Assembly: GCF_017876155.1 (NCBI RefSeq)
Contig: NZ_JAGINP010000029.1
Span: 37,394-101,393 of the forward strand
Source of the DNA: Azospirillum rugosum
GTDB lineage: Bacteria; Pseudomonadota; Alphaproteobacteria; Azospirillales; Azospirillaceae
DNA: 64,000 nucleotides
Reading direction: 5' to 3'
This document shows positions 38,671 through 46,659 of the stretch, piece after piece. Positions within the stretch are counted from its first letter, which is position 1. Each line of letters begins with the position of its first letter. Made by a program: the position numbers and the translations under genes. The notes under the pieces are model-generated. The model was given only the letters and a program-made list of their open reading frames with translations, had not been told where the DNA came from and ran no database searches.

Positions 38671-40554
38671 TCACTTCTGGTCCGGAACGTGGAACACCGT
38701 CAGGACACCGCCGAGCTGGGTGTACTCGCCCAGCGACTGGTGGGCGCCGACCGCCCCGAGGCCGGCGGTCGCCACCCCCGTTCCCTCGGCGTGGCCCGGA
38801 TGGACCGCGTTGTGCCACGCCTGGGCCCCGGATTCCTGGGTCAGGCCCGCGGCAAGGCCGATGCCCGCCCAGCCGCCGACACCGGACAGCACGGCCACAT
38901 ACTGCTTCCCGTTGTGGGTGTAGGTGTTGATGTTGCCGATGATGCCGGACGGCGTCTTGAACCGCCACAGCTCCTTGCCGTCCTTCATGTCGACGGCGAC
39001 GAGGTAGCCTTCCAGCGTGCCGTAGTAGGCGACGCCGCCCTTGGTCGACAGGGCGCCGCTCCACACCGCGAACCGCTCCGGCCGCGACCAGACGATCTTG
39101 CCCTGGGCCGCGTCCCAGGCGATGAAGTTGCCCATGCCGCCGTGGGAGTTCGGCGTCGGGTACATGGACACGGTCGAACCGACATAGGCTTGCCCGGCCG
39201 TGTAGGAGACCGAGAAGGGCTCGTAGTCCATGCAGATGTGGTTGGTCGGCACATAGAACAGGCCGGTGTCCGGCGAGAAGGACGCCGGCTGCTGGTCCTT
39301 GGTGCCAAGTGCCGCCGGGCAGACCGCGGTGGTGTTCTTGTCCTCGCCGTTGGCGAAGGTGCTGTACTTGTCGACGACCTTCGGACGCCCGGTCGTCATG
39401 TCGACTTCGGTCGCCCAGTTGACCGTCGGGTCGAACTTCTTCGCGACGAGCAGTTCGCCGGTCGCCCGGTCGAGCGTGTAGGCGAAGCCGTTGCGGTCGA
39501 AGTTGACCAGGACCTTGCGCTGCTGGCCGTTGATGGGAATGTCGGCCAGGATGTTCTCGTTCACGCCGTCGAAGTCCCACTCGTCGAACGGCGTCTTCTG
39601 ATAGACCCACTTCGCCTCGCCGGTGTCCGGATCACGGGCGAAGATGGTCATCGACCACTTGTTGTCGCTCTTGTTCCGGTCCTTGTCGACGGCCCGCTGC
39701 ACCGGGTTCCAGGTGCCGGGGTTGCCGGTGCCGTAATAGATCAGGTTGAGGTCGGGATCGTAGGTGTACCAGCCCCACGTCGTCCCGCCGCCGCGCTTCC
39801 ATTCCTCGCCCGGCCATGTGGAGACGCCCAGATCCTTCTGGCCGATGGGCTTGCCCATCATCATCGTCTTCGACGGGTCGATCTTCACGTCCGTGTCGGG
39901 ACCGGTGGAGAAGGCCCGCCACACCATCTTGCCGCTGTTCGTGTCGTAGGCCGTCAGGTGCCCACGCACGCCGAACTCGCCGCCGCTGATGCCGACGAAG
40001 ACCTTGTCCTTCACCACCAGCGGGGCCGCCGTCAGCGTCTCGCCCTTGGTGTGGTCGCCGTTCTTGGCTTTCCAGAGCTCCTTGCCGGTCTTGGCGTCGA
40101 GCGCCACCAGCGTGTTGTCCGCCTGCGCCAGGAAGACCTTGCCGTCCGCGACGGCGACGCCGCGGTTGACCGTGTCGCAGCACATGACCGGGATCACGGT
40201 CGGATCCTGGACGGATTCATACTTCCAGATGACGCGCCCGGGGTTGTTCAGGTCCAGCGCGAAGACCTTGTTGGGGAACGGCGTGTGGATGTACATCACG
40301 TCGCCGACGACGATCGGGCCACCTTCGTGGCCGCGCAGGACGCCGGTCGAGAACGACCAGGCGACCTGAAGGTTCTTGACGTTGTTGGTGGTGATCTGGT
40401 CGAGCGGGCTGTACCGCTGCCCGGCGTAGTTGCCGAGCTGGGACGCCCAGTTGTTCGGGTTCGCCTGATTTTTAAGAATGCTGTCGTTCGCAGAGGCGGA
40501 ACCGGCTGCGAGTACAGCGACCGACGCTAGAAGCCATCGAGACAGTACCTTCAT
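38671..40554 (-). CDS. xoxF: Lanthanide-dependent PQQ methanol dehydrogenase XoxF
   Basis: Periplasmic quinoprotein that oxidises methanol to formaldehyde or formate. 627 residues with signal peptide (ending SASA) and eight-bladed W-motif propeller. The adjacent-cysteine disulfide C125-C126 lies in PVMCCDTVNRG. Metal and active-site residues: E193 (GGEFGVRGH), N278 (GTGNPGTWNP), catalytic D327 and the extra D329 in DEWDFDGVNE. The Asp at +2 is the lanthanide signature; calcium-dependent MxaF has Ala there. GGAGGGAG precedes the ATG at 40554. PQQ is supplied by pqqA/pqqE here plus pqqBCD elsewhere. Two tandem 18-base repeats lie 32-67 bases upstream. Confidence 0.96.
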   Translation of the reverse strand: MKVLSRWLLASVAVLAAGSASANDSILKNQANPNNWASQLGNYAGQRYSPLDQITTNNVKNLQVAWSFSTGVLRGHEGGPIVVGDVMYIHTPFPNKVFALDLNNPGRVIWKYESVQDPTVIPVMCCDTVNRGVAVADGKVFLAQADNTLVALDAKTGKELWKAKNGDHTKGETLTAAPLVVKDKVFVGISGGEFGVRGHLTAYDTNSGKMVWRAFSTGPDTDVKIDPSKTMMMGKPIGQKDLGVSTWPGEEWKRGGGTTWGWYTYDPDLNLIYYGTGNPGTWNPVQRAVDKDRNKSDNKWSMTIFARDPDTGEAKWVYQKTPFDEWDFDGVNENILADIPINGQQRKVLVNFDRNGFAYTLDRATGELLVAKKFDPTVNWATEVDMTTGRPKVVDKYSTFANGEDKNTTAVCPAALGTKDQQPASFSPDTGLFYVPTNHICMDYEPFSVSYTAGQAYVGSTVSMYPTPNSHGGMGNFIAWDAAQGKIVWSRPERFAVWSGALSTKGGVAYYGTLEGYLVAVDMKDGKELWRFKTPSGIIGNINTYTHNGKQYVAVLSGVGGWAGIGLAAGLTQESGAQAWHNAVHPGHAEGTGVATAGLGAVGAHQSLGEYTQLGGVLTVFHVPDQK

Positions 40555-41081
40555 GACGCTCCCTCCCGTGTTGGCCCTTATTGTTACCCAAAAACCAATG
40601 GGTACCCGGAAACCGTTGGGTCCGTTCTTATGAGCGTGGGACTGAATGCACAGCGGCTTTGTTGCGCGAGACGTTTCATTCTGAATTGAAAGCTCAGAAT
40701 ACGCGGCGCCAAATTAGGACTTAATGCTATGTTGAAGCGACGTTTTCGTCAAGGCATTGCTGAAATAGAAAAGGGCTGACAGGTCAAATCTGACAATTTG
40801 CGCCGGGCATGATCACGAATAGGTGGTAAGTGGTCAATCCTTTGAAAATGGTTTTTTCGTCGTATTTATTTCCAGTGTCACGCGATGATTGTGCAAAGCA
40901 GCATTTTTTGCTGCACAGCAGCGCGATCTCTTTGCCGGTCTTTGTGGGCAATCTATATCGCGGTAGGTGATCGGCAAAGTGCGTCGGCGTCTGTTGAAGA
41001 CATGGTTCCGCCATTCACCCGCCCTGGCAGTCTTTGCGGGAAGCGGCGGATCCTTCGCACTCATGTCAGGAATGGACATCC
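40555..41081. other. Long xoxF upstream region
   Basis: About 527 bases, noticeably AT-richer than the neighbouring genes between 40640 and 41000. Besides the tandem repeats it contains GCAGCA-TTTTT-TGCTGC (40898-40914), a 6-base-pair hairpin, and CTTTGCCG/CGGCAAAG arms (about 40931 and 40972). Short open frames on the minus strand here show no protein character. This region must hold the xoxF promoter. Confidence 0.5.
40586..40621. promoter_or_regulatory. Tandem 18-base repeats upstream of xoxF
   Basis: ACCCAAAAACCAATGGGT (40586-40603) is immediately followed by ACCCGGAAACCGTTGGGT (40604-40621), identical at 14 of 18 positions, each with ACCC/GGGT ends. The pair lies 32-67 bases upstream of the xoxF start, in the promoter or leader region. 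A regulator-binding site or leader element is likely; which one is unknown. Confidence 0.6.
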
Positions 41082-41276
41082 ATGTTTGAACTCGTTCTGG
41101 TGGTTTGCCTGGCGGCTCAGCCGGACCAATGCGCGATCGAACGACCGCCGTCGATCGAGCGGTTCGCGACGGCGATCGATTGCACGCACGGCGGTTACTT
41201 CCACGTCGTGCGTTGGCTCATGGAGCACCCGAACTGGAACGTCCGACGGTGGCAGTGCGAACAGCCCGCGGCGTGA
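41082..41276 (+). CDS. Small cysteine-containing protein, copy 1
   Basis: 64 residues: MFELVLVVCLAAQPDQCAIE, then ..AIDCTHGGYFHVVRWLMEHPNWNVRRWQCEQ. Four cysteines (CLA, QC, DC, QC), a hydrophobic start, and a C-terminal W..EHPN....RWQC. It is clearly related to the protein at 42000-42218: both share MF-x-x-x-L/S-x-x-x-CLA-x-x-P-x-QC, an internal Cys with following Gly, W-x3-HP and a closing R-x-QC. Likely secreted or membrane-associated with two disulfides. An AGGAAT ribosome site precedes ATG 41082. Family unknown to me, but the paired conservation argues that it is a real gene. Confidence 0.6.
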   Translation: MFELVLVVCLAAQPDQCAIERPPSIERFATAIDCTHGGYFHVVRWLMEHPNWNVRRWQCEQPAA

Positions 41277-41295
41277 CGGCCGCCAGGGGAGCCCC

Positions 41296-41712
41296 TTACG
41301 GGCGAGGGTGAAGCAGGCTGCGGAATTCGCGCCTCAGGTCGGCGTCGCTGCGGAAGGCGCCGAGCATGCGGCTGGTGGTCACGATGGCGGCCTGGTGCGC
41401 CACCTCGACCGCCACGGCGACGCCCCGCGGGCGCAGCGTCCGATCCACGGCCTCGGCGATGCGGACCGTCAGCCGCTCCTGCATGGAGAACAGGCGGGCG
41501 TTGGCGTCGATGATCCGCAAGAGCGTGGAAACATCGCTCACGCGCCGGTCCGGCACATAGGCGATGTGAACGATGCCGGCGCGCCACAGCGCAGGAGCGG
41601 GGCGGAAGGCGATGCCGCGCAGCAGGACCATGCCGTCGCAGCCGTGGATCGCCGCGGGCGTGCCGTCCGGCGGCGCCGTCGCGGCGGCATCCGTGCCCAT
41701 GGGTTGGTCCAT
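41296..41712 (-). CDS. GTP cyclohydrolase I-like (FolE) protein lacking the zinc/catalytic motifs
   Basis: 138 residues. Residues 27-135 align by eye with the core of FolE: GMVLLRGIAF.., GIVHIAYVPDRRVSDVSTLLRIIDANARLFSMQERLTVRIAEAVDRTLRPRGVAVAVEV, VTTSRMLGAFRSDADLRREF. Where FolE has the zinc-binding SMCEHHLLPF, this protein has FRPAPALWRAG; where FolE has the H-x-CM-x-MRG-x-x-KP loop it has only AHQAA. The catalytic Cys/His/Cys ligands and the N-terminal helices are therefore missing. A good AGAGG ribosome site and an intact frame suggest an expressed protein, perhaps a regulator or assembly partner. It could also be a decayed paralogue. Confidence 0.7.
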   Translation of the reverse strand: MDQPMGTDAAATAPPDGTPAAIHGCDGMVLLRGIAFRPAPALWRAGIVHIAYVPDRRVSDVSTLLRIIDANARLFSMQERLTVRIAEAVDRTLRPRGVAVAVEVAHQAAIVTTSRMLGAFRSDADLRREFRSLLHPRP

Positions 41713-41999
41713 GTTCAAACCTCTGGCGGGCGTCCGCCGATCTCAGGCTAGCGCAAGCCCCCCGGGAGCGTGCGACGCTCTTCCGGTTAGCCACCTTCGG
41801 CCGTCGGCATCGGACGGCGTTGCCGTTTAGGCAATGTTAACCTTTGATGCCTAATGATTCGGCAAGCGTGTGGCCTGACTCATTTTTAGGCGGCTGACAG
41901 AGGGGCAGGATGCCCCCGTGCGCGGGCGTGGCATGTGCCTTGCGTAAGCTGGCCCATTCAAAGTCGGCACATGTGTGCTGTTGCACGTTGGAGCGTTTG

Positions 42000-42218
42000 A
42001 TGTTCGTCACACTGTCGATGATTTTCTGCCTTGCGTCCGACCCGACCCAATGCCGGACGGTGAGCCCGGTGATCCCGGACGAAGAGCCCTTGACCATGTC
42101 CAGCTGCCCGATCGCCGGCCAGATCGAAGGCGCGAAGTGGATCAACGACCATCCCAAGTACCTGCTGCAGCGGATCCAGTGCTCCGTCGGCAAGCGGATC
42201 AAGCAGCAGGGCGCGTAA
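42000..42218 (+). CDS. Small cysteine-containing protein, copy 2
   Basis: 72 residues: MFVTLSMIFCLASDPTQCRT.., ending ..AKWINDHPKYLLQRIQCSVGKRIKQQGA. It is paralogous to the 41082-41276 product, with the same four-cysteine spacing pattern and the W-x3-HP...R-x-QC end. The frame is open upstream, but the ATG at 42000 matches the paralogue start exactly. The two copies flank the FolE-like gene. Function unknown. Confidence 0.6.
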   Translation: MFVTLSMIFCLASDPTQCRTVSPVIPDEEPLTMSSCPIAGQIEGAKWINDHPKYLLQRIQCSVGKRIKQQGA

Positions 42219-42227
42219 GGGCGGGGG

Positions 42228-42806
42228 CTAACAGCCCGTGCATCGGCCCCGGTCGCTGCCCTGGTTTGCGGTCGGGAAGAGCGAGAAGGTCATGTCGCTG
42301 ATCAGCGACTTGAACCCCGGATCGGTCGGCCCCTGAGGGCTGTCGAGCCAGCCGGTCGCCGAAGTCAGGGCGCCGCCGGACAGCAGCCCCGCGAAGCCGC
42401 TTCCACGGCAGAAGGCGCCCTGCACCACGATCGGTCCGCCGGGCGGGCGCGTCGGGATCGGCTGGCCGCTGCACACGTAGGAGGTCAGCATGGTCTGGGA
42501 CGGGTTGAAGGCAAGCGCCACCCAATAGCCGGGCCTTGCGGTCTCGTTCGGCGTGGTGGTGAAGCGTGTCCTCACGCCGATGATCCGGTTCTGCATGTTG
42601 TCGGTGACCAGTTGGCCGAAACTCTGCGGGTCCATGCCGAAGGGGTTGCCGTGGATGACCACGCGCAGATCGCGGTTGGACGCCGCGTAGGCGACCTCGC
42701 TCACGGTGTAGGCGGAGGACGGCAGGTCGGCGACGACGCGCCCGTAGGAGCACGCCGTCGCGGCCATGCAAAGGGCCAGGATCGGGAAACGGGGAAGGCC
42801 AACCAT
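42228..42806 (-). CDS. Predicted lipoprotein, unrecognised
   Basis: 192 residues from ATG 42806. MVGLPRFPILALCMAATACS is a lipoprotein signal with lipobox ATAC, cleaved before about Cys19. The mature part has VVIHGNPFGMDPQSFGQLVTDNM and GYWVALAFNPSQTMLTSYVCSG, with several further cysteines (VCSG, AFCRG, RCTGC end). The sequence looks like a conserved outer-membrane or periplasmic lipoprotein, but I recognise no family. It is next to the acid phosphatase gene in the same direction. Confidence 0.6.
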   Translation of the reverse strand: MVGLPRFPILALCMAATACSYGRVVADLPSSAYTVSEVAYAASNRDLRVVIHGNPFGMDPQSFGQLVTDNMQNRIIGVRTRFTTTPNETARPGYWVALAFNPSQTMLTSYVCSGQPIPTRPPGGPIVVQGAFCRGSGFAGLLSGGALTSATGWLDSPQGPTDPGFKSLISDMTFSLFPTANQGSDRGRCTGC

Positions 42807-42895
42807 GGGGTAGCCCGACGTACGGTTGCCGTGACAGGAACGTAGAACGCGCGCAGGCCGGGGCAAGCAGGACGCCCCGGCCCGCGCGCGGTCGG

Positions 42896-43774
42896 TCACT
42901 GGGCCGGCGCCGTCCAGGGCTCCAGCGCGCTGATCTTCTTGGATCGCTTCTCGTCCGCCGACAGTTTGAAGTTGTGCCCGTAGGGCGCGCTCTCGAAGGA
43001 GCCGTAGCCGGGATTGGCCAGCATCAGCCAGTCGCGCCCGAAATGCGCCTTCGCCTGCTCAAAGGCTTTCAGCCGTTCGGCCTCGCTGCCGTTGTAGGCG
43101 TCGCTGAAGTCGCCGAGGTTGTCGCCGAGCAGCAGCAGGACGCGGTAGTCGTTGGCGACGTAGCTGCGGCGGGTGCTCTTGGCCGAGCCCCAGTCCGGCT
43201 TTTCCTTCGACATCAGGAAGGTATCGACGTTGCCGCCCATCGGGAAGCCGAGCGCCTGGGCGTTTTTGCGCGTCGGCTCCTCCTGGTCGGCCGAGCGGTT
43301 GGTGACGTAGAAGACCTTGACGCCCTTCGATTCCGCATACTGCGTGAATTCCACCGCGCCCGGCACCGCGGTCGCCTTCTCCGCCCGCACCCAGACATCC
43401 CAGGTCTTGGGCGAAAAGTCGGCGCCGGTGGCGGCCAGCCCGGCCTGATAGGCCGAGTTGTCCATCGCCGTCTCATCCAGATCCAGCACGACGGCCGGCG
43501 GCAGCTCCTGGTAGTTGCCGGTCTGCTCGGTCGCCGCGGTCCAGCTCTTGTCGGCCAGCGCCTGGTCCAGCCGGACCTTGGCCAGCGCGTAGACGGCCAG
43601 GGAGTTGGCCTTGTATTCGACCGAGCGCTGCATCCACAGTTCGGCGTTCAACAGGTCGTTCTGCGGCACGGGATCGGCCGCCATCGCCGAACCGGCCAGG
43701 AAGGCAAGGAAAACCGCACCCGACAGCAGCGGCCAGCGGCCATACTCAGCAGAACTGCGCATCGATTCACCCAC
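42896..43774 (-). CDS. Secreted HAD-type acid phosphatase (class B/C, lipoprotein e(P4)-like)
   Basis: 292 residues. A signal peptide (ending SAMA) is followed by LWMQRSVEYKANSLAVYALAK, typical of P4/HEL-type phosphatases. The nucleophile motif is D98-L-D100-E-T in AVVLDLDETAMDNSAYQ, with the second HAD motif in VFYVTNRSA and the acidic motif in LLLLGDNLGDF. It removes phosphate from nucleotides or other monoesters in the periplasm. No lipobox is seen, so it is soluble or anchored differently. Alternative start 43762. Confidence 0.88.
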   Translation of the reverse strand: MGESMRSSAEYGRWPLLSGAVFLAFLAGSAMAADPVPQNDLLNAELWMQRSVEYKANSLAVYALAKVRLDQALADKSWTAATEQTGNYQELPPAVVLDLDETAMDNSAYQAGLAATGADFSPKTWDVWVRAEKATAVPGAVEFTQYAESKGVKVFYVTNRSADQEEPTRKNAQALGFPMGGNVDTFLMSKEKPDWGSAKSTRRSYVANDYRVLLLLGDNLGDFSDAYNGSEAERLKAFEQAKAHFGRDWLMLANPGYGSFESAPYGHNFKLSADEKRSKKISALEPWTAPAQ

Positions 43775-43999
43775 CGATCAACGTCATGGAACCGTCATCG
43801 AAGCACAGTCACGGCTGTTTGGCGATGGCGGAGATGCGGGCCATGGCTTGGCCGCGTTCGGTGCGGCGTCCTCAATCCCAAGTTGCCGCCTTAAAACGGA
43901 CTTCAAACCTTCATTGAAACACCGCTCGGTAAAGAACGGATTGTTAACGATATTGAATCTAAACTGTCGAACAACCCATCATAACGGTGCTAGACCGAT

Positions 44000-45709
44000 A
44001 TGTTTTCCATTCACCGCGCCACCATACGCACGCGCCTGGTTCTCGGGTTCGGTGTGGTGCTTCTGCTGCTGATCAGCCTGACCGCCATCGGCGTTCACGA
44101 GGTGCGGAAGATCGACGCCGATCTCAACCGCATCAACGACGTGAACAGCGTCAAGCAGCGTTACGCGATCAATTTCCGCGGCAGCGTGCATGACCGCGCG
44201 ATCGCCTTGCGCGACGTGGTGCTGACCGCCGATCCCGCCGTGCTGGCCGGCGTGCTGGCCGACATCGATCGCCTCGCGGCCTTCTACGCGGACTCGGCCA
44301 AGCCCCTGGACACGATGTTCGCCCAAATGGCCGACATCGATCCTGAGGAGCGGTCGATGCTCGCCGCCATCAAGGAGACGGAGGTGCGGACCCTGCCCAT
44401 GATCAAGGCGGTGGTCGCGGCAAAGAAGGCGAACGACAGCGCCGGTGCCGAACGCGGGCTGATGACCGACGCCCGGCCCGCCTTGACCGAATGGCTGGCC
44501 CGCATCAACGCCTTCATCGACCTCCAGGAGAAGAAGAACCAGACGATCGCCGCGCGCGCCCGCGCGGTGGCGAGCGGCTTCCAGACGCTCATGGTGTCGC
44601 TCTGCGCCATGGCGGTGCTGCTCGCCGCCGGCTTCGGGCTGTGGACGGTCAACGCGCTGCGCCCCTTGCGCCGGTTGACGGACGCGATGCTCACGCTGGC
44701 GCGCGGCGATCTCAGCGTCGTGCTGCCGCATTCGGACGCCAAGGACGAAATCGGGCAGATCACCGGCGCGGTCGAAGTGTTCAAGGCGAACGCGGTGGAG
44801 GCCGACGCCTTCCGCCGTCGCCAGGCCGAAGCGGAGCAAGCGGCCGAATCGCGCAAGCGCACCGAAATGGCGGCGCTCGCGGACCGGTTCGAAAACGAGG
44901 TCAAGGGCGTGGTCGACAGCGTGTCGGCCTCCTCGGGCGAGGTGCGGACGCTTGCCCAGGCGCTGAACACCAACGCCGACCACACCGAACGCCGGGCGAC
45001 GACCGTGGCCGCGGCGTCGGAAAAGGCGTCGGTCAACGTCCAGACCGTCGCCGCCGCCGCCGAGGAACTGGCCGTCTCCATCGCCGAGATCGGGCGCCAG
45101 ATCAGCGAGAGCACTGCCAAGGCCAAGCAGGCGGCCGAGCAGGCGGAAGGCACGAACGCCATCGTGGACGGGCTGTCGTCCAAGGCGAACCAGATCGGCG
45201 ACGTGGTGAACCTCATCAACGACATCGCGGGCCAGACCAACCTGCTGGCGCTGAACGCCACCATCGAGGCGGCCCGTGCCGGCGAGGCCGGAAAGGGTTT
45301 CGCGGTGGTCGCCAGCGAGGTGAAGAGCCTGGCCAACCAGACGGCCAAGGCCACGGGCGACATCTCGCAGCAGATCGCCGAGATCCAGGCCGCGACCGCC
45401 GACGCGGTGCAGGCGATCAAGACCATCGCCGCGACCATCGGCGAGGTGAACAGCATCGTCGGCACCATCGCCCAGGCGGTCGACGGGCAGAACGCCGCCA
45501 CCATGGAAATCGCGCGGAACGTCCAGCAGGCCGCCGCGGGCACCAACGAGGTGTCCTCCTCCATCGCGGACGTGCTGCATGCCGCGTCGGAAACCGGCGG
45601 CGGCGCGGCGCGGCTGCTGGACTCGTCCGGGAAGCTGGCGCACTTGGCGGACGACCTCAACGCCCAGGTCGAACGCTTCCTGACCGGGGTCCGAACCGGC
45701 AGGGCGTGA
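44000..45709 (+). CDS. Methyl-accepting chemotaxis protein
   Basis: 569 residues. TM1 at about 10-32 (RLVLGFGVVLLLLISLTAIG), a periplasmic four-helix-bundle-type sensor (about 33-190), TM2 near 195-217 (LMVSLCAMAVLLAAGFGLW), a HAMP domain (about 218-270) and the signalling domain with the highly conserved hairpin tip TIEAARAGEAGKGFAVVASEVKSLA. Methylation-type Glu/Gln pairs lie on both sides. It has no C-terminal CheR-binding pentapeptide (ends GVRTGRA). The 225-base upstream gap contains its promoter. Ligand unknown. Confidence 0.93.
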   Translation: MFSIHRATIRTRLVLGFGVVLLLLISLTAIGVHEVRKIDADLNRINDVNSVKQRYAINFRGSVHDRAIALRDVVLTADPAVLAGVLADIDRLAAFYADSAKPLDTMFAQMADIDPEERSMLAAIKETEVRTLPMIKAVVAAKKANDSAGAERGLMTDARPALTEWLARINAFIDLQEKKNQTIAARARAVASGFQTLMVSLCAMAVLLAAGFGLWTVNALRPLRRLTDAMLTLARGDLSVVLPHSDAKDEIGQITGAVEVFKANAVEADAFRRRQAEAEQAAESRKRTEMAALADRFENEVKGVVDSVSASSGEVRTLAQALNTNADHTERRATTVAAASEKASVNVQTVAAAAEELAVSIAEIGRQISESTAKAKQAAEQAEGTNAIVDGLSSKANQIGDVVNLINDIAGQTNLLALNATIEAARAGEAGKGFAVVASEVKSLANQTAKATGDISQQIAEIQAATADAVQAIKTIAATIGEVNSIVGTIAQAVDGQNAATMEIARNVQQAAAGTNEVSSSIADVLHAASETGGGAARLLDSSGKLAHLADDLNAQVERFLTGVRTGRA

Positions 45710-45834
45710 TCGCACCGCCATGAAATGCGCGTGTGGTGTGGACCGGCTCACAGCCGGCCGGGGCATGCGCGGGTAGGGTCTGGTCATCGACAACGCCGGG
45801 GCGCGGGCCCTGGCCTCAAACCCAGGAGACCACC

Positions 45835-46197
45835 ATGATCCGCACCTCGCTGCTCGCCGGTTTCGCCACGCTGGCCCTGCTGTCCGCCCCGGCCATGGCG
45901 CAGAACATCACCAGCCTGAACAACACCGCCGCGGGCGTCGGCAACGTCGCGGTGCAGAACGCCTTCACCAAGCAGTCGGGCGGCGGCTTCCTCGGCGGGC
46001 CGAACATCATCAGCATGGGCAACACCGCGGCCGGCGTCGGCAACCTGGCCATCCAGAACGGCACGGTCCTGCAGAAGTCCCCCAAGGTCGGCCCGCTGGG
46101 CGTGCCCTTCGGCGGCGGCAACCACTTCCAGGCCAACAACCTGTCGGCCGGCTTCGGCAACTTCGCCAAGCAGAACGCCTTCGGCATCCAGAAGTAA
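45835..46197 (+). CDS. Secreted curlin-like repeat protein
   Basis: 120 residues, signal peptide MIRTSLLAGFATLALLSAPAMA. The mature protein contains three imperfect repeats of about 35-45 residues centred on N-N-T-A-A-G-V-G-N-V-A-V-Q-N, G-N-T-A-A-G-V-G-N-L-A-I-Q-N and N-N-L-S-A-G-F-G-N-F-A-K-Q-N. The alternating G-x-G-N-x-A-x-Q-N pattern resembles curli (CsgA/CsgB) strand-turn repeats, so an amyloid-like surface fibre subunit or nucleator is possible. No csg export genes are visible nearby. A strong terminator follows at once. CCAGGAGA ribosome site. Confidence 0.6.
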   Translation: MIRTSLLAGFATLALLSAPAMAQNITSLNNTAAGVGNVAVQNAFTKQSGGGFLGGPNIISMGNTAAGVGNLAIQNGTVLQKSPKVGPLGVPFGGGNHFQANNLSAGFGNFAKQNAFGIQK

Positions 46198-46221
46198 GTC
46201 ACCCCCTGCGCTCTTCCCTGG

Positions 46222-46265
46222 AGCCCCGACCGGATCCCCGCCGGTCGGGGCTCTCGCGTTTTTTT
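46222..46265 (+). terminator. Rho-independent terminator
   Basis: AGCCCCGACCGG (46222-46233), a 7-base loop, CCGGTCGGGGCT (46241-46252), then CTCGCG and a run of seven T (46259-46265). It terminates the curlin-like gene. Confidence 0.9.
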
Positions 46266-46396
46266 GCGCGGGGAAACAGCACGGCATACCCAATCGGCAC
46301 AAAAGACAGTTGGAACGTGCATGAATGACAGTTCATTCGCCCTGTCATGTTCTCAGCAATACCATAGCGGTTGAAATCCCTTCCGGAGGACGACCC

Positions 46397-46612
46397 ATGA
46401 ATGGAGTAATCGCCGCGGACACGCAGCGCCTGACCCAGGCCATCAGCGCGGTCCGCAAATTCAGCCGCGAGCTGGCCGACGTCGAGACGCGCCAGCGGCT
46501 GATCCCGATCGAGCGGAACTTGGTGTGGGCCCTGATGATGGCCGAAGCGGGACGAAACCTGCCCACCATCATGAAGAGCATCGACGCGGTGGCCGCCGTG
46601 CTGGGCTCCTGA
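46397..46612 (+). CDS. Small helical hypothetical protein
   Basis: 71 residues, MNGVIAADTQRLTQAISAVR.. then ..ALMMAEAGRNLPTIMKSIDAVAAVLGS. Largely helical, no signal peptide, no known motif. It has an excellent GGAGGA ribosome site before ATG 46397, supporting a real gene. Unrecognised. Confidence 0.55.
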   Translation: MNGVIAADTQRLTQAISAVRKFSRELADVETRQRLIPIERNLVWALMMAEAGRNLPTIMKSIDAVAAVLGS

Positions 46613-46659
46613 ACGCCCGGCGGGCGGAACCAACCTCTGCCGGGGGCAGTTGTCCGGCC

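Noticed and set aside
40784..41079. Short minus-strand frames in the xoxF upstream region
   Set aside because: No ribosome site or conserved pattern, they overlap each other, and the region is AT-rich regulatory DNA.
43979..45793. Long minus-strand open frame opposite the chemoreceptor
   Set aside because: The plus strand encodes an unmistakable chemotaxis protein; the antisense frame has no domain character.
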